Shown: one piece after another, positions 34,674-46,553 of the stretch
How the letters are laid out: each line of letters opens with the position of its first letter
How positions within the stretch are numbered: position 1 is the stretch's first letter
Assembly: GCA_964017065.1 (NCBI GenBank)
Contig: OZ024784.1
Coordinates: forward strand, 1,424,598 to 1,488,597
DNA: 64,000 nt
Source of the DNA: Haliclona indistincta
Taxonomy: Eukaryota; Porifera; Demospongiae; Haplosclerida; Chalinidae
Direction: 5' to 3'
The notes under the pieces: model-generated
The model's database searches: none
Told to the model about the DNA's origin: nothing
The model's input: the letters and a program-made list of their open reading frames with translations, nothing else
Program-made: the position numbers and the translations under genes

Positions 34674-37600
34674 TTATGACTCCCATCCATTGGAGTCATT
34701 GTGTGAATCCTGTCTCAGACTTGTGTCTGCGCTGCTCTCAAAACTGGTCTCAGCTGAACACACACACAGAGAATAATCAAGCTAACAATGGTTATTGATT
34801 GTGCTCACATGTTAGCTGTTTCCTTCTCTGTTGCATAGCTCCCAGCAGAGCAGCTGTCATTCCTGTGTAAGATGAATGTGTCTCTTCTTCTTCTTCATCT
34901 GTGTCTTCAGGAGGCTGTGTGTAGAGATTGTTACAGTGAGTGTCTTGGTAATACAGAGGTTGACCTACCTTGAGGAGTTCATTGAAGTCGACTGCTTGTA
35001 CTTGTTGCATGAGATCGTCGTATTTTTTCACAGCTGACCCCATTGCTGTGTAGCGTGCTTCAGCTTCTGATGTTTTCCTCTCTTTCTGGACGGGTGTAGC
35101 TGCCACTTCAGCAGATACCTGTTGCTCTCCAGTTGCTGGTACTGTAGCCAATGGAGGTGCAGCAGTGGAGGTCACAGGAGCTGTTGGTTGCTGCTGCTGC
35201 TGTAGTGGCTGGACAGGAGCTGTGCCCAATGTAGCAGTAAATGGTTGACTTTGAGTAGAAGAGGAAGGAACCGGTACAGGTCCTGTACTCATAATGGGAA
35301 GATGTTGTGTTGATTGAGGAGGGGCCATGATGTAAGGTGTTTGACCAGCTGTAGGTGGAACCATGACTGGCTGTACCATGGCAACAGGTTGCCCTGATGG
35401 AGCCGTCATTAGTGGTTGCTGTCCGAACATCATGGTAGCAGGCTGAGGATAGCCAGCAGAGGGCTGCTGTGCCATGGCTCCCTGCATTTGCTGCATTAAG
35501 TTCAACATCTGTTGTTGTTGCTGTTGTTGTGGCATACCAGAGGACATTGCTTGCTGGAAAGTCTGGAACTGCTGCTGTAGTTGCATGACTTGCTGTTGGA
35601 GAACTTGCTGTTGTAGGAACTGGAGTTGCATCTGTACATTATCGCTAGGTGGTGTCTGGCCTGGCACACTGCTCTCTGTAGCAGGTTGCTGCTGTGGAAG
35701 AGAAGCGGTTTCATCTATTTTAGAAGGTGCTGGTGCAACATCAGACTTCTCTCTTCTGCGTTGTAGCTTGGCAAGTAACTCTGATGATTCATCACTGGAA
35801 GGTTTTTTAACTGGTTTTGGTTTTGTAGTAGGAGGTGGTGGCTTTGGTTTGTGTGTCTGAGTCACTGGCTCGTCTGGCTCTAATTCATCATCAAGTGGAG
35901 GAGGAGAAAGAGGAGGAGGTGGTGGTGGAGAGGGTGGAGGTGATGGCGGAGAAGGTGGAGGGGATGGTGAAGACGACCTCTCAAGCTCAGCAGCAGACTC
36001 TTCAGTTGAAGGTTTAGGTTCTTCGGCTTGATGTGATGTGGGTTCAGGAGGAGGAGGAGGCGGCGGAGTCACTGTCTTGATAGTGTTGGTACTGCTTCCA
36101 ACATCAGTTTTGCTGTTTTCATCACTCTTTCCACCTATTTCACACGTGTCTGCTATGAGACTTCTCAAAGAGGTCAGCATAGTGTCTAATTCATTTAGTT
36201 CGGCTGAATTCTTCTCTCTCTGTGCCTCATCTTCGCGTGCAATAGCTTCCTCCACGGACAGACTCGATAGCTGGTTCAGTGCAACTTGAAAAACCGGATC
36301 CATTGGTTCTTGAGGTCTACTAGAAGGTGGAGGTGGGGGGACCGCTAGCATAGTCGGCACAACAGGATGCACAGCAGATGCAGTGTCTAGTTCTGGCTCA
36401 AATTCAGTAGTTTCAGTTTCAGCTTTCTGCACAGACAGCAGCACTATTCCTGGGCCGTCTTCTCCATCATTTTCGTCTTCCTCTTCGTCCTCACTGGGCT
36501 CCTCTTCACTGTGAGAGTCACTGTCAGCAGAGGAAAGAGACTCAGGTACTATTGCTGGACGATGCCAAACCGAAGGAGGCTCATCGAATAGTGCATCCCC
36601 GTCAACCTGAACATCAAATGATTCGTCCCGTTCTGAAGGAGGGGTAGAGGTAGGTGACTGATCTTCTTTGTGCAGCATAGTTGCTGAGTCAACATGATAC
36701 CCCAATACAGAATCTGAATCACTGGTTGCTGTAGACTTATCCAGATCAATATCATTCTTATCCTCCTCTACATCACTGTCTTCTTCCTCGCTGTCTTTCT
36801 TCTCGTCACTACTTTCTTTCCCCTTCTTCTCTCTAGTTTCTTTCTCCTTTTCATCTTCCAAGATCTTAACTTCTTCAACTGCAGGTTCTAAACCATCTCT
36901 CATTTTTGTTCTTTTCAAAGAATGGAATCCTGGACCTTTTGGAGGAGGAGGAGGCAATTTGAATACTAAAGAACCAGGAAGACTGACTACTCTTCTTCGC
37001 TCAGAGGGAGACGCCCTGACTATCAGGAGTTGACCTCCATCTTCCTTTGAAGGGGAAATGGTGACCTTTGCTGGCTGACTGGGCTGTGCTGGTGGTTGCT
37101 TGCTTGGTGGTTTTTTGGAAGGTGGCGGTGGCGGAGCTCTATGCTTTTGTGAGGCTGAAGGAGAAGGAGAAGACTGGACTTGCTGTTTGATATCAGATGC
37201 CATGATCCTTCGTGTAGCTAATGGAGATACACTGGGAGAGGAAGCCTTCTTGTAACCAGTCGGGTCTATCCTTCCAGGAATCCTAGGAGAGGGTATCTTT
37301 GCATTGATTTGCACTCCAGAGTCGACTTCCTCAACTGACTTGTGCTTAGCTAATGAATTCAAGTAGTGAATGATACAAGTGCACTATGAATTTAGTTACC
37401 TTGAAGTGGTTTAGGTGGAGGTGGTGCGCGTCTAGCTACTGTGATCTTCCGCGAATGCTTAGGAGTAGAGTCGTCTCCATCTGTTGCCACAGCCTTCTTC
37501 TGTGCTGGTGGAGGCGGCGGAGCTTTTCTACCAGTCTTCTGAGCAACTGGCTGTGCATCTGCTCTAGGTCTATTTGGTGGCAGTGTAGCTCGCTCGACAG

Positions 37601-39512
37601 CAGGTGACTGCTTGGTCTGCAGAACAGGTGATGGATGGTCTACCTCCTCAGTGCCTGAGGCTGCCATTTTGTCTTTCAGCTGTTGCATCACACCGGCAGT
37701 CAGCTGTTTTGGCTTGATCATCATAGGTGGAGGTGGGGCATCAGATTTGCGTGGCTTTAAAGTTCCCTATAAACCACACATTCAATAATCCAGAAAACAA
37801 TTCGCAATTCATAACCCACCTTTGATGATTGTGACTGACTCTTAGAAGACTCCTTAGGTCGATTATGTTTTGGAATATCTATAGACAAAGCAACTGAAAA
37901 TCAATTCTGCCTTTCACAAACAAACAAATATTATCGTACCTTTCTGAATGAGTTGTATTGATGTGATTTTGAGCTGCTGTAGCTTCAGAGAGTCCGGTGG
38001 ATTAGCAATCGGGAGATCAAACCCGTGTATTGAAGGGTCGAGACTGCTTTTGCTGCAGACCATTGTCAGCAGTTCCTTGAGTGACACTGATGGCACAACA
38101 TGAACCTTGAATGAGCTATCATCAGGCAGAAACACCTCGAGTGGGATTGTCTGAAATAAAGCAAGAACCATAATTGTGACAGCAATACAGCAATACGACA
38201 GCAATTCCTCTTCACCTCTTCTTGTGGAGGTTTTGGTGGTTTCTTGCGACTGACTACCATCAGGTCAAACCTCTTCAGTTGCTGTACAGTCATGGCAGCT
38301 TTCAACTTCAGTGGATTGTCGCTGGGAGGGTCAGAAGGTGTGGCTAGAGCATACTGGGTGGAATCAAACTGATGCTTTTCGGCAAGTATTTTCAGTACTT
38401 GGAGCATAGTTGAGCTAAACAAAAAAGAACAAGTGTAAACTAGAGATTCACTATTCAAAAGTGTGTTTGGCAGCAGAATCTACTGCAGGGGGTGCCTTCA
38501 AATAAAAATGCACGCTTTTCAAATGGCTGGAGAGTTAGATTAAAAACCCTAGCTAGTGATGAATACACCTACTAATCACCGTTATAATACCTTTTGTTAA
38601 ATTTCAAGATTGATTTATTTTGATCTGGTAGTAGTATTGTTAGTGTGGCTGTGCTTTCCTCCTGTTGGGAAGATAATGGGGTTAACTAACTATAGAAAAT
38701 TACAGTACAGGAAACAGCACCTTCTCAAGCTCAGATACTATGGAATCCAGAACAGCTCCAAGCTACACACACACACACAGAGAAAGAGAGAGAGAGAGAG
38801 AGAGATGTCAAGGACATACATCCATGTATACACACACATACTTCTTGAGCAGTGCTGAGCTCTTTTGTGCGAAACCCGTGCGTCTCACTAGCTCCAGAGC
38901 GTGTCTTCTGCTGCCACTGTACAAAAGTGTCCTTCACTCGATGTTTGAATGCTGACCCCAGTTCCTCATCCATTACCTGCAGCATGTACCAACAATCAGG
39001 TCATGCAGTTATCAACAATACTGAGATCACATGTATTCAACTGTGTATAAATAGTGAACAAAAACAAACACATGACCAGTGAAGTTGCCTAGTTAGTAAA
39101 ACTAGGAGCTTTGTATTGAAATGAATAGCAGCTGTTATTAATATCATGTGGGCGCTGTAATCATAACAAGTCATTGAGACTCTCTACACCCTCACCTTCT
39201 CTGTTCCCTTGCTGGCAACCATCCGCCATCTTTTGTTACCCATTGGGAGTAGAGTCAGTGTTGTCAGGCCTTTGCACATGACAGACCATGCTTTGGTGAC
39301 TGGGTCAGCTCTATACAGCTGCCCTAGAAACTCCCTATGCAACAAAAATGAAACTAATGAACTAAATTTGATTGCAAATCAACTGAAGATAAGCCAGTAT
39401 GCAGGCAGGCAGGCAATGCTAACAGTCTATATTGTCACAAAGCCTCTAGTTTACATAAGGAAATTAACACTACCTAGCTGCGCTCTTCATCGGCTTACTT
39501 TTGACCGCTCAT
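34674..39512 (-). CDS. COBL: Cordon-bleu-like actin regulator with N-terminal EVH1-like domain
   Basis: Exons 39499-39512, 39196-39334, 38842-38976, 38721-38762 (or 38709), 38452-38495, 38216-38414, 37940-38150, 37820-37878, 37400-37766, 34969-37349, 34809-34914 and 34674-34753 join in frame into about 1258 residues. Residues about 5-110 match an EVH1/WH1 fold pattern: LYRADPVTKAWSV, KRWRMVAS, DTFVQWQQKT, then a final helix LGAVLDSIVSELEK. Two ubiquitin-like segments follow (about 111-192 and 192-261; STMLQVLKILAEKHQF and IPLEVFLPDDSSFKVHV), as in the Cordon-bleu region. Basic-proline motifs come next (GRKAPPPPPAQKK, ARRAPPPPKP, KHRAPPPPP). A long acidic and poly-Pro linker and a Gln-rich block precede a WH2-like helix near the end (MTAALLGAMQQRRKQL). 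Cordon-bleu proteins nucleate or bundle actin through WH2 domains. The 34915-34968 intron is 54 bp and open in frame, so it may be retained; the 38415-38451 intron is only 37 bp. Confidence 0.65.
38763..38804. repeat. (CA)n-(GA)n microsatellite in intron
   Basis: A run of CA repeats is followed by about nine GA repeats, immediately next to the acceptor of an exon of the Cordon-bleu-like gene. It is in the intron only. Confidence 0.8.
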
Positions 39513-40255
39513 AAGTAGACAAGGTAGGACCGGCTGTGCTTACAGAACCAGCAGCAGTCGTTGCTGAACGAGATGGGCGTAGCGTATTTACAACTTTTAA
39601 CTTTTTGACGAGGTACGCCCGTATTGAAGGTGTGGCTCATGAAAATTGAATTCATTGACACAATCAGTTTGTAGTTTGAGATTGATTGATAAGTCCGGCC
39701 GAACCAGCAGCCAGCTTGTAGGATTCTGGTCTTGGAAATTGTTTCTGGCGCCTATACACTTGTGTGAGGTAGATGTCGGATGGTTTGGTCTGCAGCAGCG
39801 CGGGGCAGAGTGGTCCTCATACTCGGCCATCGTCAACCCTCATTCGCGGATTCGTCCTCAGGTTTCTATAAGAGAAAACACAAAACCATAATACTCGATA
39901 GATAATTCTGTATAGTATGCCGTCTTCATACGGCAGAGCTTATATCAACACTATTTGACAGATTACGACACGGTGCCTGGCTAAACTAAGCGATTCATTC
40001 GTATAGCTGACACGTATTGTGTAAAAATGGCTCTGTGTGAGGCTTTGGCATGAACTGAACGGTATTAGTACTGCACGAAGTCCAGCAACACCGTTCGTCT
40101 ACTGTCTCTGTCCTCCACGTGTGCAACAGCTGGCTTAGTATACGTAAATTTACTAGTAAAATAATACAGTAATCCATGATCACAAACCACACAAAATATG
40201 TACACCCCATCAACGAAGTTAATTCTTTTTTGAAAAAATCTTACTGTTGCTGACA
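39513..40255. other. intergenic spacer
   Basis: This holds the Cordon-bleu-like promoter and the 3' flank of the CDK12/13 gene. Short open frames on both strands (39597-39891) overlap each other, have no domain and are not called. No repeat or RNA gene was recognised. Confidence 0.4.
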
Positions 40256-43200
40256 CTACGAGTTACCCCTCCACCTCTCTCTCTCTCTAAATAGATCTTC
40301 ACGTTGCATAGCAGCAACCTGCTCCAACTCCTTGTTCGTCTGGTTTCCATAGTCAAATGTCTGAGTTGGTCTACCAGTGATGGCTGAGAGGACAGGTAGA
40401 GGAGGAGTTTGCCGCGTTCCCACAACACTACTGGCTATTTGTGACATTTGGCTTCTAATAGTACGCTTGGCCTCCTCAATTACCTGCTTTAGTTGCTCTG
40501 TGGTACTGTTCATTGGTATCGATACTCCGTCTACCACTGAGCCAGCGCCGCCATTGAGAGAGTCCAGGATGTTAGCGGTGAGAGGAGAGGAAGGAAGAGG
40601 AACAGAGAGGTTTCTATCTGTAAGACTATCACTGTCCTCCAGCTGCTTGTTAGTTTCGATGCTGTCCAGGTGGTCAGGAGGAGGTCTCCTTATCACAGGA
40701 GCAGGTGACATGGAGGTTGGTCGAGAAGGCTGCTGCTGTGGTTGCTGTTGCTTATTCTTACCAGCTGATCCACTGCTTCCCTTACCCTCCTTCTTTCTCT
40801 TCTTCCTTGACCACATCTCATGGCAGTCCTGGTTCTTGGGTAATCTGTGAAGAAACCACACACGCATGCAAACACACCGCTGGTATAGACAAGAATATGT
40901 ACAAGTAACTAAAAGCTGGAAACACTGTACATGCACACATGATCCTATCATACAATCATACACTTACTCGATTGAGGTGGTCGTTGTTTCGTCAACGCTA
41001 CATAGAAATGGATGCTCTAATGCTTCAGCTGACGATATGCGTCTGTTGGGATTGAGTGCCAATAACTTATCTAACAGATCAAGAGGAACCTCCGGAATAG
41101 TACTGTAGAGAAGAGATTGTCAAACACAGTAATGGTGGGAACATGTAACAGTTCCTGGACATTCAGTGCTGTGCTCACCTTGCATATTCCTCTTTTAGTC
41201 TTCTTCTAAACATTTTCTTGAATTTAAAATTTTGGTAAAAGGGAAGTTTGATGACTTCCGGCCATTCAGCTGGAGTTGGGGTACCACACACACGACTTGG
41301 AAAGAGAGAATCAGAGTATACTGGAGAGAGAGGAAAAGGAGTTCTACCTGATCAGCTCCAGTTGCTGGAACTCTTGGTTGCCTTGAAAAAGAGGCTTCCT
41401 CAGAAACAGCTCACCAAGAATACATCTGGTTGGAACACAACAACAAATGGTCCCCAGAATAATAATATCGATCACAAACTATTACATGCAGAAATACACA
41501 CACACACAATGGTGGAGCTAACAGAACTCTCAGTCTATCACATCGCTCACTCACCCACACGACCACATGTCAACAGCAGTGCCGTAGTGCTCTACTCCTA
41601 ACAACAGCTCAGGCGGACGATACCACAGTGTTATCACACGATTAGTGTACAGCCGACTACAACAGAGTTACAAGAATAGGAAACAAGAAGATAACCAGCT
41701 ATCACACATATCTGAGTAATACTGACCTTTGATCTTCAGCAAAGTAGTATCTTGCTAATCCCCAGTCAGCAAGCTTGAGCTGACCTCTGTGCAAAAGAAA
41801 ACGAATAATTCGAATGTGTGCGCGTGTGTTTGTGCATCCGTGTGTGTGTGTGTGTGTTACTTGTTATTGATCAGTATGTTGGAGCACTTGAGGTCACGAT
41901 GGAGAAAGTTGTGAGCATGGCAGTATTTCAGAGCCTGCATTAGCTGCTTCATGAGACACTGGATGGTGGACTCTGTGAACTTCACCATACCAGAATCCAA
42001 CAGACCAATCAGATCGTGATCGCAGTATTCAAACACAAGATAGAATGACCCTGAAAACGAAAACACATTACTGAACCAAAGCTGAAATCTAAGTGTAGCA
42101 CTGTTTATTGTTTAACACAAAACTACTGTGTGAAACAGCAACCTACTCACCTCTGTTCTTCTTGAGATCTGCTGCGTGTTGCTTGTCGGATACTATCTCC
42201 TTCAAGTTCACTATATTCTCGTGCTTGAGCTGGCGAAGAATCTTGATCTCCCTCACAGCAGACACCGGAAACCCTTCTTTCTCGTGATCAGCTCGAACCT
42301 TCTTCAAAGCAACAATCTCATCGGTAGCGCTGTCTTTAGCTTTGAAAACCTGTCCAAAGGTTCCTTCACCGATTTGAGCGATAATGTTGAAGTCATCGAT
42401 ACAGCGAGGCTCTTTCCTCAACAACAGGAGCTCAGGAGGGACAACCAATGGTTTAGACTGGGGTGGTGGAGGAGGAGGGATATGAGAAGATGGTGATGGT
42501 GTGTACATGAGAGGAGGAATGGAGGGAGGAAGAGAGGATGCGGAAGGAGGGAGAGGGATGGCGGGAGGACGAGGAAGGAGAGGAACGGCAGGCATGAGAG
42601 GCGCAGGTGGAGCAGGAGGGAGAGGAGGATTGTCCTCTGGAGGAGGAGGTGGTGGTGGCGGTTCACAGGGAGGTGGTGGCTGGTCATCAGGAGGTGGAGG
42701 GGTAGGAGGGATAGGAGGAGGGTCCACTGGCTTCTGAGGAGTACAGGGTTTCTTGTCAGTGACGCTAGGCGTGTTCTCGATCTTGCTGTCATCAGCACTG
42801 TCCTCCATGGGAGGTGTTCGTGGGCCTTTCCTCTCAGTCACACTCTGCCTTGTTGGTGGCGATGATTGTCTGGTGACCATCACTCTGCTACGGTTTCTAC
42901 GTATAGGAGAACGGTGAGGACTGGGAGAGCCTCTTTTGTGCCGTCCTGGAGAGATTGGACTCCGTCTTGTTCTACCTAATGATTGTCTGTGCCTTGGTGG
43001 AGGAGAAAATGGACTACGCCGATGATCACGACGAATGGGTAGGCGAGGAGAAGGGCTCCTGTGGTGGTCCCAGTGACGATGAGGTGAAGGTGACCTTCTG
43101 TGTGATCGAGGACTGTACATTCTTCGACCAGGAGGTGATCGTCGCGATGGAGAGAACGGACTCCTTCTGCTGATAGGAGATCGGCTGCGTCTCATTCGAT

Positions 43201-44092
43201 ACGGAGGACTATATGAACCACGCTTTCTTCTTGTGAACAGAGGGGGCGGCGGAGAAGGTGGTGGTGTTCTTCTTCGGTCATACAACATTGGAGGACTGAA
43301 TGAGCCTCTTCTGAGTCCTCTGTGAGGAGAAGGAGGTGACCTCCGGCGAGGGCTGAATGGGCTCCGGTAGTGATGTCTTGGTGGTGACCTGTAGGCACCG
43401 GGAGAATCCCTCATGCGATGATAGGAAGGAGAAGGCGATCGAGAGTAACTGCGACGAGAACCATGGTGGTACATGCGTTGAGAACGATAGTCAGGTGATC
43501 TCGAATATCGACCTCTGTGACCCCGCGGATCTCGTCTCCAGTCCTCACCGCTAGAATAGTGATGGTTCGGATAGTCATACCCATCGGACGAAGGCGATGA
43601 AATACTGTCATCTATCCTGGAGTACTTGTGGTCCTTGCTGTAGTTGTTAGAGTCTCTTGGCCAGTCTCTGCCTGATCGATAGTCCGGTGATGGCGACCGA
43701 TGGTGATGGTATTCATCGGGCGATTTGCTCCGATATCGTTCTGGTAGAGGCTTGCTCCTAACAGGGCTGGTCTCATCGCTCGACTTTCTTCTCCTTGACT
43801 TGCTGCTGCCACCAGAGATATGCTTTTGGTTAGTATTCACTTGCTTCTTTCTCTTCGACTTGTTGTGTGTCTGGCTAGGGGTCTTGCTTCTCTTCCTCTT
43901 TGCCCTCTCAATGTCCTTCTCTGAAACTGCCCTGCCTTTGTCTTGCTTAGAGTTTGGTCTCGACTCGGAAGATTTTCTTCTTGCCTTGGTCTTTCCAGCA
44001 CTTTTATCATATTTTTCACGGCTCTTTGTTTTCCTAACTTTACCGTCGACTGTCTCGTTGTCGACACGGTTGGCTTGAAGAGAAGAGTCCAT
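40256..44092 (-). CDS. CDK12: cyclin-dependent kinase 12/13
   Basis: Eight exons (42151-44092, 41861-42050, 41727-41786, 41555-41656, 41348-41425, 41179-41295, 40968-41102, 40256-40844) give 1070 residues. The large first exon encodes an Arg/Ser-rich region (SRSPSP-type repeats, residues about 100-440) and poly-Pro blocks. The kinase starts near residue 575: [15 protein letters not shown], the cyclin-binding helix PVSAVRE (PITAIRE in vertebrates), [15 protein letters not shown], and [12 protein letters not shown]. The C-terminal extension [18 protein letters not shown] is diagnostic for CDK12/13. With cyclin K these kinases phosphorylate Ser2 of the RNA polymerase II tail in the nucleus and sustain elongation. 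The usual DFG is DWG here (codon TGG near 41765). Invertebrates normally carry one gene for the CDK12/13 pair. The frame stays open upstream to 44491, but the ATG at 44092 begins the recognisable protein. Confidence 0.93.
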
Positions 44093-44538
44093 AATTAAGG
44101 GCTGGACAGTTTGAATACCATCTACAAAATGTGCCTGTGTGGAGTTAAGTGGTGGAGCATGGTCAGTTGTTCTCAAAGTAACAAAGTGGATGCAGGCGGA
44201 TAACCTGAGGAGGGACACCAGTACAGTTGGAAATCGGCACAAAGATGGGTTTCTATTTACGCGCTCAATGTAAATTACGGTATCACCACACCTTCGTAAT
44301 AATGACCGCGAAATTCGAAAAGATTTACACTCGAGCAGAGGATTGTAAAGTCTGTGAAATACTTCTTTAGATAACCAACAGATCAAGAACTCATTTACAA
44401 CTGTAAGTCTTGTGTTCTGCTGCTGAGACTCATTAGCAAGCAAAAAAGCAGACAACAAAACAGAGTCCAGAAAGATTAATTTTAATGACAAAACTCCTGA
44501 AATTTCTCAACGTGACAACATGTTGTACAGTTGTATAA

Positions 44539-46495
44539 TCATATGATACGTTCAAAGTATCCACTACACAGAGGGCAGTTTGTGAAGTGTGAGAACACAT
44601 GAGATAACCAGGTTCTTGTACTGCTGCTACCTGGAAGGTAACAAAAATTATAAAAATTACCCTAAGCACTCAAGTCAATAAAAGGTCAAAAGTTAAATTT
44701 TGATGAATAGTTAAATTTTGCATTGCTAAAACTAAAGTCAGCAACCTTCACCTGTTGTTGCTGGGGAGCGAGGGAAGCTGACTGTAGTGTCACAAAGTGA
44801 ACAACGACAGCCCAAGACAGGTTCAGTAGAGAGACAGAGAGTGAGAGAGCAACGATCTGTAGAGGAAGGAGAACAAGCAACATCACGATAGCACGAGAGA
44901 GACTCACAAATATTGTGCCCTTGTGGGCAGACCTCAAGACTGTGACTAGAGAAACATACAACTGGTTTGTTGTGATGTGTAAAGGAATGAACAAACAGCA
45001 ATTCAGTACATGATGTAGGAAGAGGATACCAGCATTGCACAGCGGACAATGCTCTTTTGGAGATTCTGTGTCTTTTAGTGAACCCAGTACCTGCAGTGAT
45101 ACAGGAGTGCACAATAAGAGAGTGAGGCACTCATTGACTATAGACCTTTTCGACTAGTTTCCTGTCTGCGGATGACGCCATTGTGGTTGTCTTTATGAAT
45201 AATGCAGTGTTTCTCAGTGACACTGTGACCAAGTGTGGATGAATTGTGATCATACACAGTGCTTGTTACCAATGCTTCCTGAGTCACGAGGTATTCCAGC
45301 TAGCTCCTTCCACTCGAGATACTCCTCCAGTAGTCGCCTACCATGATGCAAGAGCAACTGTGAGTCTAGTGTCTCTGTCTCTTGTTGCTGAAGCTCTTCC
45401 TCCTCCTCCCTTGCCTCCTGTGAGAAAACGATAAGAACTGCATGTATAAATCGTGCATCACAGCTTCTATAATGAGTAGCATGTGTTGTGTTACTAACAA
45501 GAGCCATCCTCTGCAATTGTAGACTGCCCAGAGAGGAAGAGAGTGATACTTCATTGAGTACTGTAGGATGCAGTCTCACACACTCATACACGTCCCAGGA
45601 ATGGAGATAACCTGGAGAGAAAAAGAGAAAGTGAGTGTGAGAAAGAGCTGGTTTGCTCTTTGCTTTGTGTGTGTGTGAGAGAGAATTGGAACAGAGAGTC
45701 TTACTTTCTTCCTGTAGTAGTGTCTTTATATCTTCTGTAGAGCACAATTCTGTGAGATGCACTTGCGATCGAAACTTCTTTCCTTTCGAAGACAGGTCCT
45801 GATAGGGACTACATGAATAAAAGTGAATATAACAGTCACTGAGGTTCAGTCCCTACTTGATAGCAACAGCTGAGAATAGTCTGTTTCTAGAAACCGCTAA
45901 ACCGTGAGCGGAAAACACAAGATCCTTTGGTGAAGATTGCAGAGGTATTAGGCGTGAGTTGATCACATGATTGTCATGTGACCAGCGCAGAGAGCTGGGT
46001 AAGGTGAATTGTTGCAGCGATCCGTCGAGTGAACAAGTAATGACATCATTGCTATTAGGTAATGGAGCTATCCCTGATACAGTATTAGTATGAGTTCTGG
46101 ACACCAGGCAGTATTGAGTGGTGTCACTGTTAGTCTGAGGGACTGGGACAACCAATACATTTGGACCTTTGTTAAGAATCAACCATGAGAACTCTTCATC
46201 CTGAGATAGAACAAAACACGAGTCTTACTATAACAATCATGAATGCAATAAAAAAGCTCTGTGACACAGCATCGATGATATTAGCAGTACCTGAAGTGGT
46301 GTGCTCCATTCCAATACCTCCACTGCCATCTCGTCAACTTGAGCCCAGAGAGTGGTGAACTGGTGAGGAGAAAGCAGTAATGGTGGTGGTGAGGAGCTGC
46401 TTCCCTCCTCGCTGTACTGGAGAGTGAGTGCTGGAGACCATGACAGGCAGAACACCTGACCACTGGTACACCCAACAGCTAGTGAGGTGCCTCCT

Positions 46496-46553
<58 letters not shown>

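Noticed and set aside
39597..39891. Open frames on both strands between Cordon-bleu-like and CDK12/13 genes
   Set aside because: They overlap each other, have no domain and no splice partners.
42501..43812. Open frames antisense or shifted within the first CDK12/13 exon
   Set aside because: They are low-complexity shadows of the RS- and Pro-rich coding exon.
44093..44491. Upstream extension of the CDK12/13 frame
   Set aside because: The added 133 residues look unlike the family (Leu/Cys-rich, no RS motifs) and an ATG at 44092 begins the typical sequence; it is treated as 5' leader.
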